A DNA stretch of 64,000 nt from Marinoscillum pacificum (lineage in GTDB: Bacteria > Bacteroidota > Bacteroidia > Cytophagales > Cyclobacteriaceae): contig NZ_JAMZMJ010000001.1 of the NCBI RefSeq assembly GCF_024714495.1, positions 992,001 through 1,056,000 of the forward strand, in the 5' to 3' direction. The notes under the pieces are model-generated. The model worked only from the letters and a program-made list of their open reading frames with translations. It searched no databases and was not told the DNA's origin. Of the stretch, positions 25,141 to 34,611 are shown piece by piece. The position numbers were made by a program, and so were the translations under genes. The number at the start of each line of letters is the position of its first letter. Position 1 is the stretch's first letter.

Positions 25141-26621
25141 ACTTCAATAAGATCGGCATACTTGCCTTTAGCGTAAGTCTTACAAACCATCGCATTACGC
25201 AGCACAGCAGGTTTCAGCATGGATTTACCTAAAAGCATACGACCACATTCCTGAATACCTTCAATAATTGAAGGATGCGGGTGAATGAGCTCAGCTAGTT
25301 CCTTGATGCCTTTATCCATAGAAATCAATAAAGCTACAGCCTGAATAGCACTAGAAGCATGCTCTCCTACTACACGCATTCCTAATATTTTTTGCTCATC
25401 ATCATTGGTTACCAGAATCTTAATGAACCCTTGAGTATTTCGCATGGCAATAGCTCGTGGAATGCACGAATAATCGATGCTGACAACTTTATATTCAAGA
25501 TCCTTAGCCCTGGCCTGTATTTCATTCATTCCAACTCCAGCCACTTCTGGAGACAAGAACATGATGGTGGAAATGTTTTCATAAATCAATGGTCGTTCAG
25601 GCTTACCAAAAATGCGCTCTACCGCAAATCGTCCTTCCAATTCTCCTACATTTACCAATGATATATCTGCTGTGATATCACCTACTGCATAGATATTGTC
25701 GATGCTGGTCTGCGTATGATCATCTATAATTCCTCTTCCATCCACTTTCAAGTTTAGTGACTCATCGCAGAGATTTTGATAATTAGGCACCCGACCTACA
25801 GAGACTAATGCCTTTTCTACTCTAAACACTTCCTTAGAACCATCAGTATATTCCAAGGTATAAACCACCATTCCGCCTTCAATCTTCATTTCGGTAAGAC
25901 GTGAGTTGCGATGAATCAAGACATTTTTGGCCTCAAGGTTGCGTTCTATGACCTTGACTACATCCTCGTCTTCGAAAGGAAGAATACGATCTCCTTTATC
26001 AATTAAATGAACTTTGGTATGTCCAAAATTGGAAAAGATAGTAGCAAACTCACAACCAATAACCCCTGCTCCAACGATCACCATGCTTTTGGGAAACGCC
26101 TCCAACTTATCTAAGCCATCACTTGTGAAAATATGCTCTTCATCAATTGGAATCTCAGCCAATTTACGAGGGGTACTACCTGTTGCCAGAATGATGTACT
26201 GCCCTTCTATAGTTAATGTCTCATTAAGTCCTTTTACTTCAACCTCATGTTTTCCAGTTACGCGCGCATTACCCTGAATATAATCAAACAATCCATCCTC
26301 TATGGATACGTTGATATTATGCATGTGATGCTCCAATTGCTCCACTCGTTCCTGCACTGCCCGTCTAACTTCAGATTGAATCTTGTTATAGCTGAATACA
26401 ATCCCATCAGTATTGAATGCGTCACCATGTTTTCTCAACATATACGCTTCTCTGCTCAACTCCCACCAGGTTTTACTCCATAGAGCTCCATGATGGATTC
26501 CAGCTCCTCCTAATTGTTTCTTTTCAATTAATGCTACTTTCTTCTTGAAATCAACGGCGCGCATAGCGGCAGCATAGCCAGCAGGACCCGCACCTATTAC
26601 GATAACGTCGTATTTCTTCAT
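25137..26621 (-). CDS. Lipoamide-dehydrogenase-like flavoprotein lacking the redox cysteines
   Basis: A 494-residue class I pyridine nucleotide-disulphide oxidoreductase by architecture: FAD-binding VIVIGAGPAGYAAAMRA at the N-terminus, NAD-binding VIVGAGVIGCEFATIFSNFG near residue 190, ATG motif LATGST, second FAD motif IYAVGDIT, and a C-terminal dimerisation domain with HPHPSIIEGIQE. The place of the CxxxxC redox disulphide reads GGAGIHHGALWSK, with Gly41 and Ala46 where the two cysteines should be, so it cannot be an ordinary dithiol oxidoreductase. It may be a transhydrogenase- or NADH-oxidase-like enzyme. Start chosen at MKKYDVIVIGAG; an in-frame ATG at 26657 would add 12 residues. Divergent from pyruvate carboxylase. 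Confidence 0.82.
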   Translation of the reverse strand: MKKYDVIVIGAGPAGYAAAMRAVDFKKKVALIEKKQLGGAGIHHGALWSKTWWELSREAYMLRKHGDAFNTDGIVFSYNKIQSEVRRAVQERVEQLEHHMHNINVSIEDGLFDYIQGNARVTGKHEVEVKGLNETLTIEGQYIILATGSTPRKLAEIPIDEEHIFTSDGLDKLEAFPKSMVIVGAGVIGCEFATIFSNFGHTKVHLIDKGDRILPFEDEDVVKVIERNLEAKNVLIHRNSRLTEMKIEGGMVVYTLEYTDGSKEVFRVEKALVSVGRVPNYQNLCDESLNLKVDGRGIIDDHTQTSIDNIYAVGDITADISLVNVGELEGRFAVERIFGKPERPLIYENISTIMFLSPEVAGVGMNEIQARAKDLEYKVVSIDYSCIPRAIAMRNTQGFIKILVTNDDEQKILGMRVVGEHASSAIQAVALLISMDKGIKELAELIHPHPSIIEGIQECGRMLLGKSMLKPAVLRNAMVCKTYAKGKYADLIEV

Positions 26622-26856
26622 GCTGATAGGTGGTGAAATATTCATTAATCTAGCCAATTGTACTAGTCAATGCAAATTCTAACAATCTTTAATGGAATAC
26701 AACGACCTGAAATTCAGTAAAAACCGATAGAAATATGAAGAAAAAATCACATTCAAAATAAATATTCTGTTGAACAATTTGCTTTGTTGTTTAGTCAATA
26801 ACTTACGTGTTGCTCATTAATTGATACAGCACAACCTAATTTTTGAAACTCACTTT

Positions 26857-29800
26857 ATGACTCCTACAATTAAAACAATTAACAAACTTCTTGTTGCCAA
26901 CCGAGGCGAAATTGCGATTCGAGTACTACGCGCTGCATCTGAACTAAAAATCAGAACAGTGGCCATGTACACCTATGAGGACCGCTATTCGCTACATCGT
27001 TACAAAGCCGATGAAGCCTATCAAATCGGGAAAGATGACGATCCTCTCAAGCCCTATTTGGATATTGAGGAAATCATCGCGTTGGCAAAAAAAGAAGATG
27101 TTGATGCCATACATCCCGGGTACGGTTTCCTCTCGGAGAACGTACATTTTGTAAGACGATGTAAAGAAGAAGGAATCATTTTCGTTGGTCCAGAGCCTGA
27201 AGTAATGGATCAGCTAGGTGATAAAGTGAAAGCCAAACAAGTGGCCTTAAAAGCCAATGTGCCACTGATTCAGGATAGCGAGCGCGAACTGACTTCATTT
27301 GAAATTGCCAAAGAAGAAGCTAACCGAATTGGGTTCCCAGTTATGGTAAAAGCTGCCGCAGGAGGTGGTGGTCGTGGAATGCGGGTTGTAAGAGAAGCAG
27401 ATCAGCTGGAAAGCTCCTTTAATGAAGCTAAAAATGAAGCCAAAAAGGCATTCGGAGACGACACTATTTTCATTGAGAAATTCATAGATAGCCCGAAGCA
27501 CATTGAGGTGCAAATCATGGGTGATAACTACGGCAATTTGGTTCACTTGTATGAACGAGATTGCTCCGTACAGAGACGTTATCAAAAAGTAGTAGAAGTG
27601 GCTCCATCCATCGGATTGAAGGAAGAGACCCGTAACAAACTCTATGAATATGCGCTTCGAATTACCAGAGAAGTTAACTACAACAACGTTGGAACAGTAG
27701 AGTTTTTGGTAGATGCTGATGAGAACATTTACTTCATCGAAGTGAATCCTCGTGTGCAGGTAGAGCACACGATTACTGAAGAAATTACAGGTATCGATAT
27801 CGTACGTTCTCAAATAGAGATCGCACGTGGATATCCATTGGATGATAAGCGCATATTCATCAAGAGTCAGGAGGACATTCAAATCAATGGCTATGCGATC
27901 CAATGTAGAATCACTACTGAAGATCCAGAGAACAATTTTAAACCTGATTATGGTCGTGTAATCGCTTACCGATCTCCAGGAGGATTTGGCATTCGTCTGG
28001 ATGCAGGAAACTGCTATGCTGGGGTGACCATCTCCCCTTTCTTCGACTCTATGTTGGTGAAAATTACCGCATCTGGTAGAACGTTGATCGGAGCATCTCA
28101 AAGATTGCAACGGGCTCTGTCTGAATTCCGAATCAGAGGTGTAGTTACCAATAAAGGTTTCCTGGAAAACGTATTGAATCACGAAGTGTTCTATCGTGGC
28201 AAGGCAACGGTTAAGTTCATAGAAGATCATCCAGAGCTGTTCCAAATGCGTCGTTACATGAACCGAGCGACCAAGTTGCTCAATTACCTGGGAGAAGTAG
28301 CGGTCAATGGCAATCCAAGTGTCAAAAGAATTGATCCTGCGGTCAAATTCAGAACACCAAAAATCCCGGATTTTGAGCGCAGAGGCTCTTATCCATCCGG
28401 CACCAAACAAATACTGGAAGAAAATGGCCCAGAAGGCCTAGCCAACTGGATCAAAGACCAGAAACAGATTCTGTTCACAGACACTACCTTGAGAGATGCC
28501 CATCAGTCGCTTTTAGCAACAAGGATGCGATCTCTGGATATGCTCAATGTGGCAGAGGGTTTTGCCAAAAACAACCCGAATGTATTCTCTCTGGAAATGT
28601 GGGGTGGCGCGACGTTTGACGTAAGCATGCGCTTCTTACATGAAAACCCATGGGATCGACTAAACAGCATTCGTGAAGCTGCACCAAACATCCTGTTGCA
28701 GATGCTTTTCAGAGGTTCTAATGGCGTCGGTTACAAAGCCTATCCAGATAACTTGATTCAGAAGTTCATCGAGAAGTCTGCTGAAAATGGCATGGACATC
28801 TTCAGAATCTTTGACTCACTGAACTGGGTGGAAGCGATGAAAGTCAGCATCAAAACGGTTAGAGAACGCACAAACTCTGTAGCAGAAGCTTGTATTTGCT
28901 ACACTGGGGATGTGATGCACAAAAACTCCAAATACAACCTGCAGTACTATCTGGACATGGCTAAAGCTTTGGAAGATGAAGGTGCTCACATTTTAGCCAT
29001 TAAAGACATGGCTGGCTTGTTGAAACCCTATGCAGCCACTGAATTGATTGGAGCGCTAAAGGACCACATCAACATTCCTATTCACCTGCATACGCACGAC
29101 ACGTCATCCATGCAGGCAACTACTTATTTGAAGGCCATTGAAGCTGGAGTGGATATAGTAGATGTTGCCATTGCTTCCATGTCAGGCCTGACTTCTCAGC
29201 CGAATTTCAATGCTCTGGCAAATGTATTGGAAGGTCATGAGCGTGATCCCAAAATGAATATCAAGTCCCTGAACGAGTACTCAAACTATTGGGAAGATGT
29301 TCGTCAGTATTACTACCCATTCGAAAGTGGACTGAAGGCCGGAACGGCAGAAGTTTATGATCACGAGATTCCAGGTGGGCAATATTCCAACCTGAGACCG
29401 CAAGCCGCTGCGCTAGGACTGGAAGATCAGTTTGAGGAAGTAAAGAAAAACTATGCGATCGTCAATGACTTGTTTGGAGATATCGTGAAAGTAACTCCAT
29501 CCAGTAAAGTAGTTGGGGACATGGCGATCTTCATGACAGCTAATAAACTGACTGTTCAGGATGTATTGGACCGTGGAGAGTCCCTCTCTTTCCCTGATTC
29601 GGTTATCAGTCTTTTCAGAGGTGAATTGGGTCAAGCTCCTGGAGGATTCCCGCAAGATGTTTCTAAAGTCATTCTAAAAGGTGAAAAACCATTTACCGAT
29701 CGACCAAACGCTCATTTGCCAGAAGTTGATTTTGACAAAGAATTCAAAGCTTTCCAGACTGAATTTGATGAATACTGTGACGAACTAGACTTCTTGTCGT

Positions 29801-30303
29801 ATAAGCTCTATCCGAAGGTATTCACAGACTTCTACAACTACTGGAAGAAGTATGGAAATGTGTCTATTCTTCCAACTAAAGCATTCTTCTACGCCATAGA
29901 ACCTGATGAAGAGGTGTATGTAGAAATTGGTAAAGGGAAACACATCATTGTCAAGCTACAGTACATCTCCAAACCGAATGAGAGTGGAGTTCGCAAGGTC
30001 CATTTTGAGTTGAACGGACAAGCTAGAGTTATCGAAATCAAGGATAATAATGTCCAGGTAACCAAGGTACAGCACCAGAAAGCTACCGAACCAAATCATG
30101 TAGGCTCGCCATTACAAGGCCGATTAGCCGAAGTGAAAGTAAAAGCTGGAGATCAGGTAAAAGCCAAACAGCCACTTTTTATTATTGAGGCTATGAAAAT
30201 GGAATCTACCGTCACTTCTACCCATGATGGAATCGTCAAAAGAGTCTATCTACAGGGTGGTGATATGGTAGAGCAGGATGATTTAGTGGTGGAATTGGAA
30301 TAA
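26857..30303 (+). CDS. pyc: Pyruvate carboxylase
   Basis: A 1148-residue full-length pyruvate carboxylase, which makes oxaloacetate from pyruvate, bicarbonate and ATP to fill the citric acid cycle. The biotin carboxylase domain (residues about 5-460) has KLLVANRGEIAIRVLRA, the ATP-grasp loop KAAAGGGGRGMRVV and EVNPRVQVEHT. The carboxyltransferase domain (about 540-1000) has FTDTTLRDAHQSLLATRMR, WGGATFDVSMRFL and HLHTHDTSS with metal-binding His residues. The C-terminal biotinyl domain carries EAMKMEST with biotinylated Lys1114. Start chosen at the ATG before the TIKTINKLL; an in-frame TTG 12 codons earlier is unlikely. A hairpin terminator follows the stop. Confidence 0.96.
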   Translation: MTPTIKTINKLLVANRGEIAIRVLRAASELKIRTVAMYTYEDRYSLHRYKADEAYQIGKDDDPLKPYLDIEEIIALAKKEDVDAIHPGYGFLSENVHFVRRCKEEGIIFVGPEPEVMDQLGDKVKAKQVALKANVPLIQDSERELTSFEIAKEEANRIGFPVMVKAAAGGGGRGMRVVREADQLESSFNEAKNEAKKAFGDDTIFIEKFIDSPKHIEVQIMGDNYGNLVHLYERDCSVQRRYQKVVEVAPSIGLKEETRNKLYEYALRITREVNYNNVGTVEFLVDADENIYFIEVNPRVQVEHTITEEITGIDIVRSQIEIARGYPLDDKRIFIKSQEDIQINGYAIQCRITTEDPENNFKPDYGRVIAYRSPGGFGIRLDAGNCYAGVTISPFFDSMLVKITASGRTLIGASQRLQRALSEFRIRGVVTNKGFLENVLNHEVFYRGKATVKFIEDHPELFQMRRYMNRATKLLNYLGEVAVNGNPSVKRIDPAVKFRTPKIPDFERRGSYPSGTKQILEENGPEGLANWIKDQKQILFTDTTLRDAHQSLLATRMRSLDMLNVAEGFAKNNPNVFSLEMWGGATFDVSMRFLHENPWDRLNSIREAAPNILLQMLFRGSNGVGYKAYPDNLIQKFIEKSAENGMDIFRIFDSLNWVEAMKVSIKTVRERTNSVAEACICYTGDVMHKNSKYNLQYYLDMAKALEDEGAHILAIKDMAGLLKPYAATELIGALKDHINIPIHLHTHDTSSMQATTYLKAIEAGVDIVDVAIASMSGLTSQPNFNALANVLEGHERDPKMNIKSLNEYSNYWEDVRQYYYPFESGLKAGTAEVYDHEIPGGQYSNLRPQAAALGLEDQFEEVKKNYAIVNDLFGDIVKVTPSSKVVGDMAIFMTANKLTVQDVLDRGESLSFPDSVISLFRGELGQAPGGFPQDVSKVILKGEKPFTDRPNAHLPEVDFDKEFKAFQTEFDEYCDELDFLSYKLYPKVFTDFYNYWKKYGNVSILPTKAFFYAIEPDEEVYVEIGKGKHIIVKLQYISKPNESGVRKVHFELNGQARVIEIKDNNVQVTKVQHQKATEPNHVGSPLQGRLAEVKVKAGDQVKAKQPLFIIEAMKMESTVTSTHDGIVKRVYLQGGDMVEQDDLVVELE

Positions 30304-30311
30304 ACTTAATG

Positions 30312-30334
30312 GCCCCATCTTATAGAGATGGGGC
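30312..30334 (+). terminator. Hairpin terminator after pyc
   Basis: GCCCCATCT (30312-30320) pairs perfectly with AGATGGGGC (30326-30334) across a 5-nt loop, 8 nt after the stop codon. The T-tract is weak (ATTGCTTATT), so it may act only in part. Confidence 0.65.
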
Positions 30335-30346
30335 ATTGCTTATTAC

Positions 30347-30378
30347 TTGTTGTTTTGAATATAAAGTTTGTAGTTTTA
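30347..30378 (+). promoter_or_regulatory. Promoter of the bestrophin-like gene
   Basis: TTG at 30347-30349, a 21-nt spacer and TAGTTTTA at 30371-30378 (one mismatch to TAnnTTTG), 16 nt before the ATG. Transcription would start a few bases ahead of the start codon. Confidence 0.45.
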
Positions 30379-30394
30379 GAGAAACTATAAACTA

Positions 30395-31432
30395 ATGATC
30401 ACTACCAAAAGCTACTCAATACGCAGAGTCATGCAGTTCTCAGGACACCATTTTAGTTGGTTGGTGCCCTGGATGTTCGTACCTGTTTTGCTTCATGAGT
30501 ACGCTAATTTTCAGTGGTTTTATATTCCGTGGTTGCCCATTTCACTGATTGGTACGGCAGTAGCCTTTTATGTGGGTTTTAAAAACAACAGCTCCTATGA
30601 TCGTATGTGGGAGTCTCGAAAAATTTGGGGAGCCATCATCAACACCAGTCGATCCTGGGGAATGTACATCAAGTCTTTTGTGACCAATCAATTCACGGAT
30701 CAAAAGCTAAGCGATCATGATCTTAAACAAATCCAAAAAAAGCTGATTTATCGTCATATTGGTTGGCTGTATGCACTGAGGAGCCAACTTTTGGTTCCAA
30801 CCGAATGGGAACACATTTCGCAAAAAGGCATGGTTGGTACGTATGCGGCATTCTATCGTAAGCGCTTTGGCGTTGGGCTAATAGATGATGATGTCACCAA
30901 AAATGAACTCAAGGAGTATCTTCCGTCGGATGAATACGAGAGACTGATCAACTATAAAAACACAGCTACCCAAATCATTGATCAGCAAGCTCAGGATCTC
31001 AAACAGCTAAGAGAACAAGACTTAATCGAAGACTTTCGCCACATGGAGCTGCAGCGCATCTTGATGGAGTTTTATGATCATCAGGGCAAATGTGAGCGAA
31101 TCAAGAAGTTTCCAATGCCCCGTCAGTATGCCAACATGAGCTTTATCTTCATTGCGATATTTATCTTCTTACTGCCATTTGGCATGGTCTCAGAGTTTTC
31201 CAAACTTGGTCAATGGGGTATCTGGATGTCTATTCCTTTCAACGTGATCGTGGGCTGGATCTTCGTGATGATGGAAATAGTGGGGGATTATTCGGAAAAT
31301 CCTTTTGAAGGCCTTCAGAACGACATTCCAATGCTCTCTATCTGCCGAACCATTGAGATCGACCTAAAGGAAATGCTTGGCGAAGAGAACATCCCTCCTG
31401 CTATTCAGTCCAAGAATGGAATATTGATGTAG
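30395..31432 (+). CDS. Bestrophin-like anion channel family protein (UPF0187)
   Basis: A 345-residue integral membrane protein. Conserved signatures are NNSSYDRMWESRKIWGAIINTSRSW and the C-terminal ENPFEGLQNDIPMLSICRTIEIDLKEMLGE. Hydrophobic segments lie near residues 20-35, 42-62, 245-265 and 275-300, in two pairs as in bestrophins. Bacterial members form pentameric channels, mainly chloride- or cation-permeable in the inner membrane. The middle part (90-235) is cytosolic and helical. Alone on the plus strand after the pyc terminator. Confidence 0.88.
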   Translation: MITTKSYSIRRVMQFSGHHFSWLVPWMFVPVLLHEYANFQWFYIPWLPISLIGTAVAFYVGFKNNSSYDRMWESRKIWGAIINTSRSWGMYIKSFVTNQFTDQKLSDHDLKQIQKKLIYRHIGWLYALRSQLLVPTEWEHISQKGMVGTYAAFYRKRFGVGLIDDDVTKNELKEYLPSDEYERLINYKNTATQIIDQQAQDLKQLREQDLIEDFRHMELQRILMEFYDHQGKCERIKKFPMPRQYANMSFIFIAIFIFLLPFGMVSEFSKLGQWGIWMSIPFNVIVGWIFVMMEIVGDYSENPFEGLQNDIPMLSICRTIEIDLKEMLGEENIPPAIQSKNGILM

Positions 31433-31538
31433 GGTTAGAAGAGGTATTTGACTATTGGCGATAGATAAGTGGCGTGATTAAATCAATTTTAGAGAACATC
31501 CATGATTAATCTTTCACAAATTCATTAACAACTTTATG

Positions 31539-32297
31539 TTAGTGAACGTCCATTCCATCAAAATATATTTCAGTTATTGCTGTATCATCCCATTTTAAAC
31601 CTGGATAAACTTCTGTAATTTCAAACTTCAAGGTAAAGCCTGGTTTCTGTTTTAGTATTGTGAAGTTTTCTCGATCTGAATAACCGATCGCTTCCACTTT
31701 AAAATGTTGTTCAGCCTTCGAGTCCTCAAGCTCAAGATCAGCATATGGCTTATCGTCGAGATACATTTTCAGTCTTTTGACTCTAGAATTATTCTTCCAA
31801 GCATTATCACTCTTTACGTACCCATTCACAATAATTATTTTCGTGATTCGTGGGTTTTCTGGTTTCACATGGTACTCGATATATTCACCTATTCCATATC
31901 CTGAAACACCTTCTACCCAAGCAGTTTCATAACTCAAATCGTGAGCATTTTCAGCACCGTAGGTATTAGAACCTTGAGAAGTGAGTTCAGAAGAAGCCGT
32001 TTGTGTGTCTTGTCCACCTCCACAATACCAACTACACCCACCACCAACAATATCCCACATGTTCTCGTAAATTTCACCATGCTCTTCAATGATGGACTGT
32101 TCTTCCTTAGTTAGATCATCCCAATTTTTATTTCCCTGACCAAGGTCATTAAGCAAATTATCCCTTAAAACCCATTCTTGCTGAACTTTAGCATTAAATT
32201 CCATAACTTTTCCAAGTGTTGGTTTAAGGGTTGGCACTTCTTGAGCACTAATTGGGCTCAGACAGAAAAGAACACAAATTGATATTAGAATCTTCAT
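31539..32297 (-). CDS. Exported protein with NADase-type glycan-binding (discoidin-like) domain
   Basis: A 252-residue secreted protein (signal peptide MKILISICVLFCLSPISAQ) begun at the ATG that yields this signal. The N-terminal 100 residues are helical and acidic and end in the striking GGGCSWYCGGG segment. From about residue 103 the sequence (NTYGAENAHDLSYETAWVEGVSGYGIGEYIEYHV, then NSRVKRLKMYLDDKPYADLEL and DTAITEIYFDGMDV) matches the F5/8-type or NADase-type glycan-binding beta-sandwich family. It probably binds carbohydrate or another ligand outside the cell; no catalytic residue is apparent. Sits in a run of minus-strand exported proteins. Confidence 0.75.
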   Translation of the reverse strand: MKILISICVLFCLSPISAQEVPTLKPTLGKVMEFNAKVQQEWVLRDNLLNDLGQGNKNWDDLTKEEQSIIEEHGEIYENMWDIVGGGCSWYCGGGQDTQTASSELTSQGSNTYGAENAHDLSYETAWVEGVSGYGIGEYIEYHVKPENPRITKIIIVNGYVKSDNAWKNNSRVKRLKMYLDDKPYADLELEDSKAEQHFKVEAIGYSDRENFTILKQKPGFTLKFEITEVYPGLKWDDTAITEIYFDGMDVH

Positions 32298-32444
32298 AGG
32301 CGCAGAACATTTAATCAGCTCTTGAAATGAAAAGTAAATAAATCTGTTTCGTTGGACAAATAGGCACTTTAAAATATACAAATGGCCGATTGAATTTAGG
32401 ATACTTTTGAGCTAAGTATAATACGTCGAGAATTATACATATAT

Positions 32445-33113
32445 CTAATTGATTTTCTGAAGTTTAAGATTCGAATTACCGAAATCAAGGACTTCTGTAG
32501 TTCCACCAAAAACAGACTTTCCATGAAGCTCGAGAAAACCATCAGAGTCAATATCTGTAACTTGTTGCAAATCCCATTGCTTATTGAAAAGGATCCTTCT
32601 TTCCAACGGATCAATAATCGTTACTAGACCTGGTTCACTCGCATACACCCAACCAAACAATACGATTAACTTAGAATTTGGTGTGGCATTAAGAAGAAGG
32701 ATGTTTTGAGACTCCAATTGGTTTTTAGCGACAATTTCCTCAGAGATTGAATAATTATCATTGAATGTCACCCACCCACCGTAATTGGAAAACTCATATG
32801 GCTCTTCACCAGACAGTTCAACTCTAATTTTCTGAAAGTTCCCCGGATCTCCCCAATTCTCAATGATGAATAAGGTGATTTTATCATCTTTTCCATCCTC
32901 GTTTAGATCTACAATTTGGGTTTCTACTTCCTTAAATGGATACTCTTGTTGATTATGACTTTCGACAATGAATAATTCATCCACCAGTTCAGGATCAACA
33001 ACATAGATAGACTTCTTATTAGAAGTTGCTGCACCAGATATTTGTTCGTTCTTAGTACCAGTACTACAAGAAAGGAGAAAGACTGATACAAATACTGAAA
33101 GGTAATGTTTCAT
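32445..33113 (-). CDS. Hypothetical lipoprotein with Asp-rich calcium-loop-like motifs
   Basis: A 222-residue product with a lipobox (MKHYLSVFVSVFLLSC, Cys16). Two Asp-rich loops, DLNEDGKDD and DIDSDGFLE, look like the calcium-binding loops of VCBS/FG-GAP or EF-hand-like repeats in surface proteins. The rest is beta-rich (ITLFIIENWGDPGNFQKIRVEL, LLLNATPNSKLIVLFGWVY). Not assignable to a named family with confidence. A lipid-anchored surface protein of unknown role. Confidence 0.65.
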   Translation of the reverse strand: MKHYLSVFVSVFLLSCSTGTKNEQISGAATSNKKSIYVVDPELVDELFIVESHNQQEYPFKEVETQIVDLNEDGKDDKITLFIIENWGDPGNFQKIRVELSGEEPYEFSNYGGWVTFNDNYSISEEIVAKNQLESQNILLLNATPNSKLIVLFGWVYASEPGLVTIIDPLERRILFNKQWDLQQVTDIDSDGFLELHGKSVFGGTTEVLDFGNSNLKLQKIN

Positions 33114-33139
33114 GAAGAAATGAAATTTGTTTTTGTTTA

Positions 33140-33613
33140 TTACAAGTTAACGATTGGCAAAGCGAAAACATTGGCCTTAATGACAATTAGAGCTAATGAC
33201 AGCAGGGATGTTACAATGATTTGTTTTCTTGTAGTGTTGAAGAAGTATAGATGTCTGTAATATGATCCTGCGTTCAATACTCTAATAAATAGCGCAGCAT
33301 AATCATACCCCATTACCTTCACATCTGGAATTCCTCCGTATCCTACTGCATATCCTCCCTTTAAAAGAATTAGAATAGCTAACCAAATCCCAAATTCAGA
33401 TACCACAAGCTTTTGTCTTACATTTTCATTCCTAGATAAAAGACATATTCCTAAAAAAGTAATTGAAATAACTAAAAATGATATTCTGTAAGGTGTTAGA
33501 AATGTTTCAGGAAATATTATACACCCCGAACGTTGTGTTAAATCAAGTTGAAATAGAAATCCGATGATTGTCCAACCAATAGCTAAAAGTATTAGAATCG
33601 TTCTTTTATACAT
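33140..33613 (-). CDS. Hypothetical membrane protein
   Basis: A 157-residue protein with four likely transmembrane segments (about residues 5-22, 44-61, 73-94 and 133-152), with a short conserved-looking middle GIPDVKVMGYDYAALFIRVLNAGSYYR. No family recognised. The gene lies between a lipoprotein and a zinc-ribbon protein on the same strand, with short spacers, and may belong to the same transcript. Confidence 0.6.
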   Translation of the reverse strand: MYKRTILILLAIGWTIIGFLFQLDLTQRSGCIIFPETFLTPYRISFLVISITFLGICLLSRNENVRQKLVVSEFGIWLAILILLKGGYAVGYGGIPDVKVMGYDYAALFIRVLNAGSYYRHLYFFNTTRKQIIVTSLLSLALIVIKANVFALPIVNL

Positions 33614-33673
33614 TCTAAAATAACCACTAAAGAGAACGATGAAGCAGATTCATACTAGTGAGTGCTCTAAATA

Positions 33674-34276
33674 CTATCTAGAAACTTCGAAAATCTCTCC
33701 TGATTCAAACATTTCCTTCAATTTAGTTTTAGAAATAGCATATTGATATTCAGCGTAATTCTCAGGTTTGTTGATTTTGTAAATCCCCGTAATTTTATCA
33801 ACCACGTAGTTATTAGGTATTACAAAAACACTGTCTTTAGATGTATTTGCTACTTTTAATGTGCTATACTCCCCACGATCTATTTTATACTCATAGATGT
33901 CTCCTACCGAAGGAGAGTTGATGCGATTCAAATTATCTTGATTGTTCTGACTGATGCTGAAGTAACTTTTAATAATTAGAATAGCAATCAACACTAAACC
34001 TGCAAACTGCCATATTGGTCCTTTTGCAACTTCCGTTAAATGAATATATTCCTGTTTTACTTCACCAAACATGGCGTCAGATTTGACTACTCTCTGGCAA
34101 TGGTTGCACTCAGTTACCCCAAACCTACCAATTGGGAACATGGGGATCCAAAAAATGTGAAAATGCTTACGAAAAGCTGAAAGTGTCAAACTGCCTTTCG
34201 TTTTACAGTGTGGGCATTCCGTATTGGCTAGATGTACGCTTTTAATATGTGCCGCTCTTGTTCCAAAAACTATCAC
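33674..34276 (-). CDS. Zinc-ribbon domain membrane protein
   Basis: A 200-residue protein. The N-terminal 60 residues are a four-cysteine zinc ribbon: CPHC near residue 21 and CNHC near residue 57, with the intervening SAFRKHFHIFWIPMFPIGRFGVTE as in the zinc_ribbon_15 family of Bacteroidota. One transmembrane segment follows (about residues 88-108, WQFAGLVLIAILIIKSYF), then a soluble C-terminal domain of about 90 residues. Function unknown; probably binds zinc in the cytoplasm while its tail lies outside the membrane, or the reverse. Confidence 0.75.
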   Translation of the reverse strand: MIVFGTRAAHIKSVHLANTECPHCKTKGSLTLSAFRKHFHIFWIPMFPIGRFGVTECNHCQRVVKSDAMFGEVKQEYIHLTEVAKGPIWQFAGLVLIAILIIKSYFSISQNNQDNLNRINSPSVGDIYEYKIDRGEYSTLKVANTSKDSVFVIPNNYVVDKITGIYKINKPENYAEYQYAISKTKLKEMFESGEIFEVSR

Positions 34277-34611
34277 TTTAGTAATTTTAAGTTATTAATT
34301 AATCATTGTTGGCTAGTAGCCAATTTAGGAAAGTCACTCAACCAGAATGTTGATTTCGAATTTTACTCCAATGCATCATCAACCTGATGGCATCTAACTC
34401 TCCCGGAGCAAACTAGTGAAATTTGTTGTTTCCGACAAGAGAAAATTACTACCTGTTTGCAGGCAAGTTCAAAAGATGAAAAAATACTGCGAGATGCGAC
34501 AAGCAGAAAGCACTACAGAATCTAAGTGGCAGATAAGCGGGATATTTAGCAGGTACTTTTCAGATGGCTAGGTAAGGCCTTGCGCTGTATCGTTTTTTGG
34601 GCTCTCGTTTT
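34277..34611. other. 335-bp gap without a supported gene
   Basis: No ORF of plausible length, RNA gene or transposon end is seen. A small stem CCTG-TTTG-CAGG occurs near 34452-34463. The region may hold the promoter of the minus-strand zinc-ribbon gene, but no element matches the consensus well. Confidence 0.5.

Noticed and set aside
27295-28410. A 371-codon open frame antisense to pyruvate carboxylase
   Set aside because: It follows the codon phase of the strongly conserved pyc gene, has no homologous motifs, a Cys/Phe/Ile-rich composition and no start context; it is a shadow of pyc.
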